DNA of 64,000 nucleotides. Origin: Lutraria lutraria. Taxonomy: Eukaryota > Mollusca > Bivalvia > Venerida > Mactridae. The notes below the pieces were generated by a model. It made no database searches and was not told the origin of the DNA. It saw only the letters and a program-made list of their open reading frames with translations. The translations under genes and the position numbers were made by a program. Shown here piece by piece: positions 45,660-57,689 of the stretch. The first letter of the stretch is position 1, and every line of letters begins with the position of its first letter. The stretch is from positions 9,527,637 through 9,591,636 of the forward strand of contig OZ026851.1 in NCBI GenBank assembly GCA_964023205.1, in the 5' to 3' direction.

Positions 45660-46925
45660 CAGCATTGAAATGTAGAAGATTTTTTATCAAGCTAACATCA
45701 TTTTTATTAAGATTACAACTCAACAAGAAACTTTAGACCCTAATATACTCAAGAATTACAGACCAGAGTCAAATCTACCTTATGTGTCTAAGATTTTGGA
45801 GAAAGTTGTTGACTCGCGCTTAGAGGTCCATATGGAATCAAATAATCTTCATGAACCCAACCAATCAGCATATAGAAAGTTTCTTTCTACCGAAACCGCA
45901 TTAATCAAAGTTCAGAACGATATATTACAATCATTAGACCATCACAATGTTACAATTCTGGTAATGTTAGATTTGTCTGCAGCATTTGACACCATAGACC
46001 ACAAGACATTGCTGAGAAGGCTTGAAAACCACTTCGGCATTACGGGACTGCCACTTGAAAAAAAAACTGAACTCATTGTTTTCACATCAGAACGTAACTC
46101 AAAAGCAGTTTCAAATACTACAGTAAAAGTAGACAAGTCACTAATAACACAGTCAACTAGTGTAAGAAATCTAGGTGCATTTTTAGACTCCAGCATGAAC
46201 ATGGAGCAATATGTTAATTCTATGTGCAGATCCACTTACGCTCAGTTACGGCAAATAGGTCACATTAGACAATACATTAACAGAGACGCCACAAAATCTC
46301 TAGTTAACGCTTTAGTTACATCACGGCTTGACTATTGCAACGCGCTTCTTTACGGAGTCCCACAATACACGATTAACAAACTACAAACTGTTAAAAATAC
46401 TGCCGCCTACATTATAACCAAATCATCAAGGTTCAGTCACATCACACCAATACTAAAGGATCTCCATTGGCTTCCCATTCAATATATTATATAGAGTGAA
46501 CTACAAAATTCTTACTCATATATTCAAAGCTCTTCATGACCAATCACCCCTGTACACCAAAGACATGTTAGAAATTTACAGACCAACACAGAATCTACGC
46601 TCAATGCAATCATTGACATTGGTGGTTCCATCCATAAGTAAACAGGTGAAATATGGTGACAGGTGTTTTTAATTAGCTGCGCCTACATTGTGGAACTCAT
46701 TGCCATTAAGTGTTAGAGACTGTAGGACGCTTCAAAGTTTCAAGAGACAACTAAAAACCTACTACTTTTTGCAGGTCTACAGGAACTGATCGTTTCAATT
46801 ACCGTACATAATATGTTTTATTTTTTTCTGTTTTATGCTGTAGGTTATGTGTAAATTTGTAAAGCTCTTTTGAACGTTACATTTCTACGAAAAAAGCGCT
46901 ATATAAATATGGTATAATAATAATG
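45660..46925 (+). pseudogene. Internally deleted LINE with 3' end
   Basis: The frame at 45784-46494 reads SKILEKVVDSRLEVHMESNN, NQSAYRKFLSTETALIKVQN and LVMLDLSAAFDTIDHKTLLR (RT blocks with the first catalytic D of A-F-D). It then jumps from LENHFGITG to KKTELIVFTSERNS, so the F-A-D-D segment is deleted. Next come VRNLGAFLDSSMNM, RLDYCNALLYGVP and LHWLPI. After a frameshift near 46490 it continues VNYKILTHIFKALHDQSP and LWNSLPLSVRDC to a stop near 46787. The 3' end GAAAAAAGCGCTATATAAAT plus an ATA-rich tail (46888-46925) is typical of CR1/L2-like elements. Inactive. Confidence 0.9.
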
Positions 46926-48090
46926 ATAACAATATCAATGGTGGCTTTTAATCATACTCGATGTTCAAGTTAAACTCTCAAATATTTTAGTTGTTGCATA
47001 CTCACTGCAACCGAAGTCATATGTGATGGGTGTTTGTTTGTCCTACCAATTGTTACTTTTACACAAAAAAAGTTTGTCTACTACATGTAGGAGTGTGATC
47101 TCATCCGATAATTTCAAGTTTACAGGCCAGTTTAAACTCTATGGTCCACGAGAATCAAACCATGACACTTAATTACAAGTTAATTCATGAAATGAAACTA
47201 CTCCACTAGCAAATACTGATTATAAGCATTGTTTTCATTAGACGTCAAAAATGTGAGGTTCAAATATGACCCTTGAAGTCTTGGCTGTTAATAATATAAG
47301 TCAGTTAAAAATCCTACTATTGTAAAAGCAAGTTTAACCCTTTGGTACAAATTCTCAAGAGTCAGAATCCTTATTTTACTAATTACAAGTTTTAAGGGTC
47401 AAATGAAAGCCCTGATCAGTATTTGGAACTTTCACTTCAGTCATGGCAGACAGTTACGTAATAAAACAAGGGCACAGGTCTAGTTTATAGAAACAGAATC
47501 GTCCATAGCAAAACTTGTTTATATAAAAGTTATACAAGCACATAAATATTTCAATCAATGAATACCTCAGTGCTTTCAGTGCTTTGATTATTAACATGAT
47601 TGTTAACCTCATTCAGCCATCAGTTTAATTAGCGAAATGTTGCAATAAGTGTGAAAGCGATGAGCTCTATCTTTGAGATAAACATCTTAAAGTACATGCT
47701 AATTAGAGCCTTGTGGACAAAATTAATATAAAAGTGTGACACAAACAAAATTGAAAGTATGCATATAGAAATCAAAACAAAAAAGTCGGCAACGCAAGCA
47801 ATAGTTTGTCATACTTAAAATTTTCCTATAAGTGAAGTTGTCATAATGAGAATCAACAGTAGAAGGAAGTGTACAAAACGTATATTGTATAGTTCAATTT
47901 TCCTTTATGTTATCAATAATTATTTCAAGCAAGACCCTGCATTCAATAAACACATACAGATCTGGATGGAATTTTGTCATCTGAAATTGGTAATGCTAAA
48001 CAGCCTATTTAGAACTTGAGCACTTACCTCTTGTCCAGTGGCTGCTACAGGATGCTTAGTCTTCATTTTTGTTCACTGAAAAATATAAAT
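46926..48090. other. Intergenic with one inverted MITE (47225-47414)
   Basis: Apart from the MITE listed separately, nothing coding or structural was recognised. Confidence 0.5.
47225..47414. mobile_element. hAT-like MITE, inverted copy of the CAGGGCTC family
   Basis: The right end read inward is CAGGGCTTTCATTTGACCCT. Internal words TTCTGACTCTTGAGAATTTG and ACCAAAGGGTTAAACTTGC match 22845-23034 in opposite orientation. The left boundary is approximate and no target duplication was found. Confidence 0.6.
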
Positions 48091-48179
48091 TGCTTACATG
48101 AATATTTGCATACCTGTATTATGGAATAATAAAAATAAACTAGACAGAAGCACTGTATTAAAGGTGAAGCAATATATGC

Positions 48180-48545
48180 CCAATGGTGTAATTTACACTG
48201 TAAAAACATTATTTTGGGGTACTTTTCGTGCATATGACCGTTGATCCCTAAGTGTGACCTTGACCTTGAAGTAAGCCTTCCGAAACATGGGGGCTGCACT
48301 TCATCTCAATGTGGTGAACATTTGAGTAAAGTTTCTTCAAAATCCTTTGCAGGCTTAAAGAGTAAAAATAAGTCATATGACCTTTGATCCCTAAGTGTGA
48401 CCTTGACCTCTGAAACATGCGCTCTCATGTCGTCTTGATATGGTAATCATTTGAGTAAAGTTTCTTTGAAAACCTTCGATGGGTTAAAGAGTAACAGAGT
48501 GGACACAAAATTTCTGATTGCCAGACAGACGGACGCACGCCAGCG
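48180..48545. repeat. Tandem-core repeat, ~143-bp period
   Basis: CATATGACC(G/T)TTGATCCCTAA with AAGTGTGACCTTGACCT begins at 48231 and 48374. GGTGAACATTTGAGTAAAG / GGTAATCATTTGAGTAAAG recur similarly. It ends CAGACAGACGGACGCACGCC. Non-coding. Confidence 0.75.
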
Positions 48546-48779
48546 CCTAAACATAATACATCCCTTCATAAGTATAGAAATAAATACTGAGGTATTCTAC
48601 ATTAAACTCAAGATAAAGTTAAAATGCAATAACAACAAACAGACACATATTGCACAAGAACACACAAAGTAATTAATGTTTACATTTAGATTAATTCAAA
48701 TCAGGACAATTACAGACCTAAATTGTGTAGCTACAAATAAATTTGAACAGAAACAGGTTTTAATTATTTATTTTATCGG

Positions 48780-49072
48780 ATTAAATGCCATTTTCGACAT
48801 TATTTCAGCAATATCGTGGAGGGCAGTTGTCCAAAACCAGCTTCCCTGGACTTCATTTAATTAGGCCTTAATCAATATTAACCACATTCTATCTGCAAGC
48901 TACTGCCAAGCTATGTACTCCACATAATTCACAGGTGGAGGAAAATTCAATATGGAATGTAATATCTTCAATCAAATTTGTCACAGACAGTGAGCGCCTG
49001 GCATGGGGTTCAAACTCATAACCTCTTGATTAGTAGACCAATGCTCTAACCAGTGAGCTAACTAAACAGGTA
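48780..49072 (-). mobile_element. SINE A copy 2
   Basis: Minus-strand A region TTAGCTCACTGGTTAGAGC and B box GAGTTTGAACCCC; body ACAAATTTGATTGAAGATAT and CAGGGAAGCTGG. Same family and orientation as 19165-19480. Confidence 0.85.
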
Positions 49073-49182
49073 CTTATTTACTCAACAGAAACATGCGAAG
49101 AGCGAAGTAAACAAGACTTATAAGAATTATGAAACCTGTAAGCTATACAAAATTCTAAAATAAAAAATTCAAAATACAAGTA

Positions 49183-49359
49183 TAGTACAACCTCTGTAGA
49201 GCAACACCCTGTGGGAGCTGCAAATATTGGCCATTGTTTAGAGGTTGTTGCACTACAGAGGTTAAATTTATTGTAAGTATCAACTAAAGGGAAAATTTGA
49301 AGGTGTTGTTATAGAGAGGGTGTTGCTCTACAGAGGGCCACTCAGTGGATGTTGTACTG
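49183..49359. mobile_element. 177-bp TA MITE (CAGTACAACCTC family)
   Basis: The left end is TAGTACAACCTCTGTAGAGC (C to T at base 1). Inward from the right it is CAGTACAACATCCACTGAGT. TA flanks at 49181-49182 and 49360-49361. Related to 32431-32602. Confidence 0.85.
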
Positions 49360-49361
49360 TA

Positions 49362-50076
49362 ATAGCAAGGATCTATTATTCAAAATAAAACTGATGGCTT
49401 TGCAGACAAAATAATTCTTCACATGACAATAGTTTCATTCATTAAGCCATAACATTATGTGACACAAATTGTCATAGCTTGCTGTGATGAAACTTGCAGG
49501 ATTAAAACAAGATTATTGAGTCCAACTAAATAGATTTATCAGCAACAGAGCAATGAAATTAGACAAGAATTGTTCTTTGCCATCATTTGGTAAATCTGTA
49601 AAGCTGCATAGCAAAATAAAAGCAGAAGAAAGATCAAACAGAACCATCAAAAACTACTTACAACAAATCCAATATCCTCAAAGCACATTAATATAAATAG
49701 ACAAAGCACAACTTTCAATATTTGTTACCCTGACTACACCAAAACTTGGGTCACTTCCTGCTAAAACCTGAGTAAATCTGATTGGTCAGGACCCTTTATT
49801 GACCAATCAATGACAAGCTTATTAAAAAGAATATGAATGTTTACAATATTCACCAATAATAGTCTATGTTACAATTGTGATTTAAATCACAAAATCTTCC
49901 ACAGCAAGTGTGACTTTTTCAATGGAAAAATACCTGCTAAACACAAGGTGAACTATGAACTTACACCTTCCAGGTTTATACTTTAATTGTCTTTGTAAGC
50001 TGTCCACACCTATCCTCTCAAGCAAAAGAAGTAAAAGATCAGTCTTATGAAGAAATCACTTAATTAAATAAAACAT
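49362..50076. other. Spacer
   Basis: No feature recognised. Confidence 0.45.
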
Positions 50077-50203
50077 TACCATTGGGAGGTTATTGCTCTA
50101 GAGAGGTTAAATTATTAGTTAAATTGTGCAGTGGGGAAAAATCATTCTGTTGTTGAAGGGAGGTTGTTGCTTAAGAGAGGGCCTCTTTAGGGAGGTTGTG
50201 CTG
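50077..50203. mobile_element. Decayed TA MITE (CAGTACAACCTC family)
   Basis: TTGGGAGGTTATTGCTCTAG at the left and GGGAGGTTGTGCTG at the right, with AGTGGGGAAAAATCATT inside, align with the family at 32431-32602 in reverse. It is shorter and its left terminus is eroded. Confidence 0.55.
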
Positions 50204-50344
50204 CATAATCAATTATTAAGGTTGTAAAGTTAAACCTAAGTTAATAAATTGCTCCCTGGGAATAACATTCGCGTCTCAACAATATCCACTCTATAGTTTA
50301 CATTTATCAATGCTAAGGAAACCTCTGATGAATGGACGACTATG

Positions 50345-50402
50345 CTAAAGTCATATTTCTTCTTTCCCTCTAGTGACCTTTGTTTACAGGTTTGACTATA
50401 TA
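50345..50402. mobile_element. Solo end of a CAGTCAAACCTGTG-family MITE
   Basis: GTGACCTTTGTTTACAGGTTTGACTATATA contains the family's terminal repeat (AACAGGTTTGACT-like) only once, so this is a truncated copy. Confidence 0.5.
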
Positions 50403-50621
50403 GTGTATTCTTTGCTGCAGGGAGAATTTATCATTTATCTTTTATTATCACTGAAACTTCTAAGACGGTGGTATTTGCTGACTTTCTTTAGAATAAAAAT
50501 TTCCCGATCAAGTGGTGTTATACTTTTTTTTCACACAAATGTCCAGTCACCATAAACTGGAACATTTTTCTCCAAATATGTCTGTGGATAGATAAAATAA
50601 ATATCTCAACAAACACACATA

Positions 50622-50797
50622 AAGTCAAACCTGTGAACAAAGGCCAGCCATGCAAATAACATAATGTGACCTTTAGTGACAGGTGGTCTTTTTTCAGAAG
50701 TCAATTTTTTTCAAAATATCAATGAGTTTTTAAAAAACTATCCTTTACTCACAGGGTGGCCTGTATTCAAAGGTGACCACTAACACAGGGTTGACTG
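50622..50797. mobile_element. 176-bp TA MITE (CAGTCAAACCTGTG family), inverted
   Basis: It begins AAGTCAAACCTGTGAACAAA (first C mutated) after TA 50620-50621. The right end ...CACAGGGTTGACTG is before TA 50798-50799. The interior aligns in reverse with 32955-33133. Confidence 0.85.
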
Positions 50798-50860
50798 TAT
50801 ATCATATGAAGGACATTGGAAAGATAAAGTTATGAACATTAGATCCATGTATGATATATA

Positions 50861-51135
50861 GCCCGCCCAGTTAAGTCACTGGTTAGAGCTTTGGTCTACT
50901 GATCAAGCATTTGTGAGTTCAAACCCTAGGTGAGGCTCACACTGTAGGTGACAAATTTGACTGAAGATATTATACATCCCATGTTAAATTGCCCCAACCT
51001 CTAAAATATGTGGGGAAGTTTGGTAGTAGCTTGTGGATAGAAAATATGGTTGCCTATACAGTAGTATATGAAGTCCTGCAGGGAAGTTTGATATGACTGA
51101 AATAATGATGAAAATGGCGTTAAACCTGAAGAAAT
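50861..51135 (+). mobile_element. SINE A copy 3
   Basis: Plus-strand head GCCCGCCCAGTTAAGTCACT, an A-box relic, followed by GGTTAGAGC and B box GAGTTCAAACCC (50917-50926). The body TGACAAATTTGACTGAAGAT and tail GAAAATGGCGTTAAACC match the minus-strand copies. Confidence 0.85.
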
Positions 51136-52324
51136 AGGAAATGCATATTTTCCATAACCACAGTAAATCTTATTTTTTCACCATATCTTAAAAGCAACAT
51201 AACCTATTCATTTTTTTTGCAAAGATGTCTAGTCTCACTTTGACCCATATTAATATTTCAGAAAGAAATCTCTCATTCTATTGGATGATACAGAGTAAAT
51301 CCTCCCATTCATTGGGTGAAATCTACAGGTGTGCTAAAATTAAGGCCACACCAAGTTATAGTGAGTCTGCAACTGTTTAATGTGTACTCCTTGAGTTTGT
51401 ACAATATGAAAAGTAAAAATGTACGAAAATGTATTTTTATGAGGTCAAAATAGTTATGTACCATTCTAGACAAACATTTTGCATTTAGTGGAATTATTAT
51501 ACAGTATAACTGACCAAATATTAACATTTTAATGCGTGACCTAATTGGACTGCTAACGCTTTGCGTCGTCCGCTAATTATGAGTCATTTTTTGTGCCTAT
51601 TTTTGATCCTGGTAGTAGAGTAGCAATTTATGAATGGATTTTTCGTCATAATGCCGTGAAATACACTGGCATAGCAACCTTTAGGCACTGTAGGCACATA
51701 CCTATACTTTTTTCTGACAAATGAAAAAAAATAGAATATGACAAAAGCACAATAAAATTAATGGGGTAGTGGTTGGAAGAATTAAGTGGTATGTTGTTAT
51801 GCATCATCTCTTTAGTTTAATTAACATTCTTTTAAAAGCAAAACACTAAATTTTACCTAAAGAAACATGCATACAATGTAATTTACATACATCGCAAGAC
51901 ATAATTTATGGCAGTAAACTTCTTCTAAAATCCGAATCATAGATAAGTTAATGTGAAGTTCATTTGTGGCCTCTATCAATGTCAACATACGTGAAGTACT
52001 TAGTTACACTTTTGCAACTTTTGTGGAAAATCATAAAATGAAAAATATATATGATAAATGAAAAACTCAAAAGGAATATATCCTGCAGGGAAGAAATTGC
52101 AAAAACTTCATATTTTTATGCTAAATCATACCAGATAATATCTGCCCTAGAATGCGTCTCCGGCAATCTACAATGATTTTTTTCGGGGAGGGGGGGGGGG
52201 TCATGCCCCAGACCACATAGAAAGATGCCTACACATTATTTTAGGGCAAGCTACGCCCCTGAAATAGAATGGAAATCCCCATAGCTATAAGAAAGTATTT
52301 GCTAACTTAGAACACAATTTATTA
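51136..52324. other. Intergenic; G-run at 52183-52200
   Basis: No gene or paired terminal repeat was recognised. GGGGAGGGGGGGGGG followed by TCATGCCCC (52183-52208) looks like the eroded end of an interspersed repeat. Confidence 0.4.
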
Positions 52325-52331
52325 CCAACAC

Positions 52332-52796
52332 CAAGGACTTATATACATACATGGACTCGCAACTGTGAGAGATGATCCAACAATGCATTGTTATATACCT
52401 GGCAATGTCGGGTGTTAACTAACTCTATATATACTTAAAAACTCTGGCAATTGGGCATGTGAAATTGCTTTGTATGCAAAAAATTTCATAAAGATATCGA
52501 GATACACTTAAACTCCTGTATAAGTAGATGCCTCGAAAAAGATATCAGTCAAGCATTTTAGATTCCAAGATGGCAGACATTTAATATTATCCTTTCGTCT
52601 CTGGGATTAAACATTCGAAATGTCATGGATATTTTCACTGTTGTAAATATTCGGATCATCACGGATATTTTCGTATTTTAGCTATAGTAAACAGGAGCAT
52701 GAAATCCCGTTGATTCATATGTCACTACCGCGGGATTTGATTACTTCAAACTGATATCACGGAAGTTGCGAATCCATGTATGTATATAAGTCCTCG
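52332..52796. mobile_element. 465-bp MITE with 33-bp terminal inverted repeats
   Basis: The left end is CAAGGACTTATATACATACA then TGGACTCGCAACT. The right end read inward is CGAGGACTTATATACATACA then TGGATTCGCAACT (two mismatches in 33). It is flanked by the direct repeat CCAACAC (52325-52331 and 52797-52803). No open frame of interest. The superfamily is not evident from a 7-bp duplication. Confidence 0.9.
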
Positions 52797-52884
52797 CCAA
52801 CACATATTCATTTCAATTTAAACAAACAAACGAAACAAGTAATTGACCAACTTCTGCTTCGATATTTTTTGGTCAATGTGCAAC

Positions 52885-52990
52885 AAACAATATGTGCAGG
52901 GCTAGCGCTGTTGTTCGTCAATTGAGCCAATGGCTCAAATTCATGAAAATTGGCTCAAGATAATTCGTTTTGGCTAAAATCTTGAAAAAG
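52885..52990. mobile_element. Possible hAT-like element end
   Basis: CAGGGCTAGCGCTGTTGTTC is followed by TGGCTCAAATTCATGAAAA, with TTGAGCCAATGGCTCAA as a small palindrome. The CAGGGCT start is hAT-like, but no matching right end was found. Confidence 0.3.
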
Positions 52991-53164
52991 TATGACTTTT
53001 GCATTTCAGAATCCCAATTCCAAAAATAGAACTCTTGTTTGCATGTTGGTCACATTCTAATTATCTACCAAAACATAAAACTCAAACTAGTCCTGATTAA
53101 TTCAGAAATCAATTGTGGAAGTCAATATAAACAAAACGCCTGCGGCAGTCACGTGTAAATGATG

Positions 53165-53251
53165 ACACAAAACGTACAGAAAATTATAGACCTATCTCAA
53201 TATTACCTGCTATCTCTAAAATATTTGAGAAACATGTATCAAATCATTTAA
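53165..53251 (+). pseudogene. CR1/L2-like LINE RT, first part
   Basis: It reads ENYRPISILPAISKIFEKHV then SNHL, the opening block of LINE reverse transcriptases. The frame is interrupted exactly at TTAA (53248-53251) by a MITE and continues at 53682 with RDYLKQNKLL. Confidence 0.85.
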
Positions 53252-53681
53252 AGGGGCATGCCCTGGAACTGAAGCGTCTCAAATAACAATCAAATTTGTA
53301 TAATTTTAATGCTTAAATCAATTAATGAAAGCCCTGTAAAATATTTACAAAACTTCCCGCTAGTTTACTCAAAATACACATTTCAAGATTTACCAAACCT
53401 GTCAACAAACTGAAACGGTAAGTATTTCTCAAGTTATGTTCACTTGAAAGACAGCGCACATGCTCAGTTAAGCTCTCAGACGTATCGGAAATATCATTGT
53501 CGTCAATAAAAGGCTGTAAGCCTTTTATTCAAACCGACATACAAATACTGACGCGCGCGTTATAGGGTCATTTTTGAGCGGAAATTCTTCTTTGACTTTT
53601 CGGTAATAATTGGTTTTACAAGTGACAAACACATTTTTGGTGTACGAAAAAAAAGACACAGCAGTTCCTGGGCATGCCCCT
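53252..53681. mobile_element. 430-bp TTAA-flanked MITE (piggyBac-like)
   Basis: Ends AGGGGCATGCCCTGGAACTG and, inward from the right, AGGGGCATGCCCAGGAACTG (one mismatch in 20), flanked by TTAA on both sides (53248-53251, 53682-53685). TTAA targets are diagnostic of piggyBac-type transposition. Excision with one TTAA leaves the host LINE frame open (SNHL then RDYLK). No transposase. Confidence 0.9.
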
Positions 53682-54330
53682 TTAAGGGATTATCTCAAGC
53701 AAAATAAACTGTTGTCAGAACCGGATTCAGGAAATCTCATTCCTGTGAAACTGCCTTAATGAGTATCATTGACAGCTGGATCGAAGCTATAAATTACAAC
53801 AATCAAGTAGGAACTATATTTCTTGATCTTACTAAAGCATTTGACTTAATCAATCATAAACTACTAATAGAAAAACTTAAAATTTATAAATTCAGTACAT
53901 TATCATTGACATGGATCTCATCCTATTTAACAGAGAGGTTCCACTATTTATCATCTACATAAATGATCTTCCTCTCTATGTAGATAATATAAACTTGTTC
54001 GCTGATGATTCCACACTTCCAGCATATGGAACCTCAATAAATGAAATACAAACCAAGCTTTAATAATAGAAACCTGGTGCACTATTAATTCTATGGTACC
54101 AAATGCAAATAAAACAAAACTAATGTTTTTATCTGCTTCAAGAAGAAATCAAGTCATAAATGATAATAATTCTAATGTTACATTAAATAACCAAACACTT
54201 GAAATAGTTACTGCGGAAAAATTGTTAGGAACATAATATTGATTAAAACTTGGAAACAGCAAGTAACCCAAACATTAAAAAAATGCAACTTTATCTTTTA
54301 CTATGCATAAATTCTATCTAAACTTGAATT
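53682..54330 (+). pseudogene. CR1/L2-like LINE RT, remainder
   Basis: It reads RDYLKQNKLLSEPDSG, SIIDSWIEAINYNNQVGTIF, LDLTKAFDLINHKLLIEKL, then after a deletion PLFIIYINDLPLYVDN, INLFADDSTLPAYGTSINEI, and with frame changes MVPNANKTKLMFLSASRR and LNNQTLEIVTAEKLLG. Both catalytic regions (A-F-D and F-A-D-D) are recognisable. A deletion between YLTERFHY and PLFII removes the Q-G-S-x-L-G-P block. It degrades into AT-rich sequence and a minisatellite after 54330. Confidence 0.85.
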
Positions 54331-54419
54331 CTAGAAAATTATTTTATAATGCTTATATTTTTCCATACATAGATTAATGTTGTACAATATGGGGATCATG
54401 TAATACAGAATTATCAAAT

Positions 54420-55135
54420 AATATGTATATGTATATGTGATATTGTGGTTGTATATATGAGCTAGTGTGGGTGTATAAGTGCCGCTATGGCGCAGTCGGT
54501 TAAGCGTCGTACATTGAAAGCTTTCGAGACAAACCTTTTATATTGCGGGTGCACATATATATGTTATATTATGGGTGCGCATATATATGTGATATTGTGG
54601 GTGCACATATGTATATGATGTTGTGTGTGTATATGTGATAATGGCATTGTATATGTGATATTGCAGTTACATATGTGATATTGTGGGTGCACATACATAT
54701 GTTATATTATTGGTGCACATATATATGTGATATTGTGGGTGCACATATGTATATGATATTGTGGATGTATATGTGATATTGTCATTATATATGTGATATT
54801 GTCATTATATATGTGATATTGTCATTATATATGTAATACTGCAGGTACATAAGTGATATTGTGGGTGCACATATATATGTGATATTGTGGGTGCACATAT
54901 ATATGTGATATTGTATGTGTATATGTGATAATGGCATTATATATGTGATATTGCAGTTACATATGTGATATTGTGGGTGCACATATATGTGTGATATTGT
55001 GGGTGCACATATATGTATGATATTGTGGGTGCACATATATGTGTGATATTGTGGGTGCACATATATGTGTGATATTGTGGGTGCACATATATATATATGA
55101 TATTGTGGGTGCACATATATATGTGATTTTGTGAT
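54420..55135. repeat. GATATTGTGGGTGCACATAT minisatellite
   Basis: Roughly 25 irregular copies of units such as TATGTGATATTGTGGGTGCA, with variants TTGTCATTATATA and TTGCAGTTACATA, period ~22-28 bp. Long minus-strand open frames (for example 55114-54785) are by-products. A tRNA-like segment interrupts it at 54481-54540. Confidence 0.95.
54481..54540 (+). ncRNA. tRNA-like head (SINE or tRNA fragment)
   Basis: GCCGCTATGGCGCAGTCGGT then TAAGCG gives an A box (TGGCGCAGTCGG) and a D-stem GCGC/GCGT. A B-box relic TTTCGAGAC follows ~34 bases later. No full cloverleaf. It reads as the 5' end of a tRNA-derived SINE embedded in the minisatellite. Confidence 0.5.
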
Positions 55136-57650
55136 TATTCAGGTTGGTTTAACGTCTCTTCATCAGTGCTTGTTTACATAGTAAATTGTTTTCTTAAAAA
55201 AAAAAAAAGTATATTTTCTATGTGCATAATAGATTCTTGACACAGTCATGTTTAGTGATATATTGACAATGAGAGTCAAGGTAATGACGGTCACATCACT
55301 GTTTATAGGATGGAATCTCCTACTTCCATTTCACCATTGAAATTATACACTTTAAATAAATTTCTGGGCTTGTGGTAGAGCAGCTAGTTCCCAGTGTTAT
55401 GTGAATTTAGTGATAAACCAATAATAAATGTTTTTGTTCAAATATATTGCGTAGTTTTATCGATATTGTTGTGAACTTAGTTCTCATATGCATGTAAAAT
55501 GCTCATTATATATGACTAGAAATGTTAAATGTTTAGACAGTGTTGAGTCCAAGTGTTAAAGGCCACTATACTGTTTAGCCTGGAGCCCTTACCTCCATAT
55601 TTCCCTCATAAGGGTTTTTGTGGTTAGGTAGCCACCGTTGCTTGCAGTTGAGGACTCAATAATTGAATTTTGAATATTATTATTATCAATTTGGATGAAA
55701 TTTGATACTTAAATTTTTAAAAGGGCATTTGGTAATATCATTTGATGTTATATACTATTGATGTTTAATATATTGTCGTGCCATCATTTATTACAGAGCT
55801 GTTCATCAATGTAAACTGTTGGTTGTACTTACACATATACTTACTTGCACAAATAAAGCTATACGCTAGCCTGGTAACCGCAAATAGTGTTGCTTTTTTA
55901 TGGAGTATAGCATAGACTAATGATTTCATGTTTATATAGTGAACACATAGTTTAGATAAATATTGAGCAGTGATTTTGATCTCTAAACAGAAATGTTAAT
56001 TTACTTTTTTTAATGAAACACTTCAATCTTTGGATTCCAATTAAAATCGTTTGATCAGTTTAGTTTGATTTATGTTTAAAATTAAGGACGTATATCACAA
56101 TAAACTCTGACGGACAGATTTTTTTAAAACTTTGCATATCTGAAGATTAATCCTTTCCTACCACAAAAATTAAAAGAAAACTGTAGGTCTCCATGCTCGT
56201 TTGTGAGTTATGCCCAATAGTTTGACCCCCCCCCCCATAAGACCATTTTGAGCGATTATAAAAAAAACATGTATTTTTGAAAAATGGCTGGTACAACCGT
56301 ATTTCTTCATCAACAACCAATTTCTATGCATCGTTTTGATCGGAACAGAGTCCAAATATTGTTTAAAGGACAAAATCTGTCTAATGTTACGCAAATTTGG
56401 AAAAAAATGTATTTATTTATCAAAGTCCCTCTAAAAAGGGAGACAATCCAACATATGATTAAAGAAAAGCTTGGACATTCATAATTTTTTTTCAAAACTT
56501 CACAGAACAACAGAATATATAATTCTAAACAACATAAAAAGGAAAAAAAAGAGGGGTATCCATGCTACTTTTTCTAATACACATGATCAAAGTTGACCGC
56601 ATGAGTCAAAAGTACACAAAAAAATTCAGGCATTTCAACAAACATCCCTCATAAAATATAAATCTAACACAGTTTTCTTGAACATTTCACTGTTACTTCA
56701 TGTCATTTAAAGCTGTGAATTAATACATAAAAAGGCATACTTTAAATAAATTTATCTAAACTTGCACCAAATACAAATCTAGGACAATCCAGTGCACAAT
56801 TTCTCTGTAAGATAAAGTTCATTATAATATAAAATATAATATAAAATTCTCTGGACTATCACTGAGGTGTGACTTTTGTTTTTCAGTTTCATCAAGGATT
56901 CTGGGTGAATTGTGCAAATGAATTTACTATTTACGACCGTAACTGAACCAAAACATATTCCTGCATTGAAAGAATACACTATTTTACTGTCATAACACAT
57001 AATTCAATGTTTAAATTTCGATATTATCTTTTAACATCACAAAAACTTTATTCTATCATGTTGATATCTTTGTGGCCTCGATGACTCTAGAGAAATCCGA
57101 AAGTATTTTGTTACATATGTTTTCATTGTCCAGGAACCAAATTTATGTACATAACGTCATTTTGCCAGAGAAAGCCCTTTGGATGTTGTTTTAATCAATC
57201 AATGAAAATATCTTTAGCCAAAAAAATTTGTTTACGCTTTAAAAATCTTGGGACTTTCTTTGAAATATACCTTGTTAACATATTAATAAATAGTGTTGCT
57301 GTTTTTTTAATCATTATTCATTTATTATTCATTTATGTATAAACTATTGATGTCAATATAAGTTACCTGTGCATATCTGATGATATAGTCTTATAATTAT
57401 CTGATGCATATATATTTAACTAAAATACTCACATTTACCTTTATTAGTTTTATTTGTTGTTGTGACCGTGACGAATACTGCTATGGCGGTGTAATTTTCA
57501 GCTAATTCAGCTAAATTGTGAATTTTCCTTATGAATGGACTTTAATAGTGCTTGGAAATTACATGGATATTAAATATAGTGATTGTATATTGAGGTATTT
57601 ATCTTATTCATCTATATAACAAACTACAAACTCTGTAAAAAGCATATTTT
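55136..57650. other. Intergenic DNA; C-run at 56226-56236
   Basis: No gene could be supported. The 56080-56600 stretch has TCTCCATGCT(C/A) words twice (about 56190 and 56560) and a C11 run, suggesting an interspersed repeat of unknown class. Open frames of 60-74 codons here overlap on opposite strands and show no domain. Confidence 0.4.
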
Positions 57651-57689
57651 GATGAATACTGGAGTTCAGTCAAGCGGAACCGTCCACCA

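Noticed and set aside
54785..55114. 109-codon minus-strand frame rich in HPQYHIY
   Set aside because: A product of the minisatellite; no non-repetitive coding sequence.
55145..55175. CTGATGAAGAGACG on the minus strand
   Set aside because: No GAAA and no pairing; the GACGTTAAAC context looks like an ordinary SINE-tail-like sequence.
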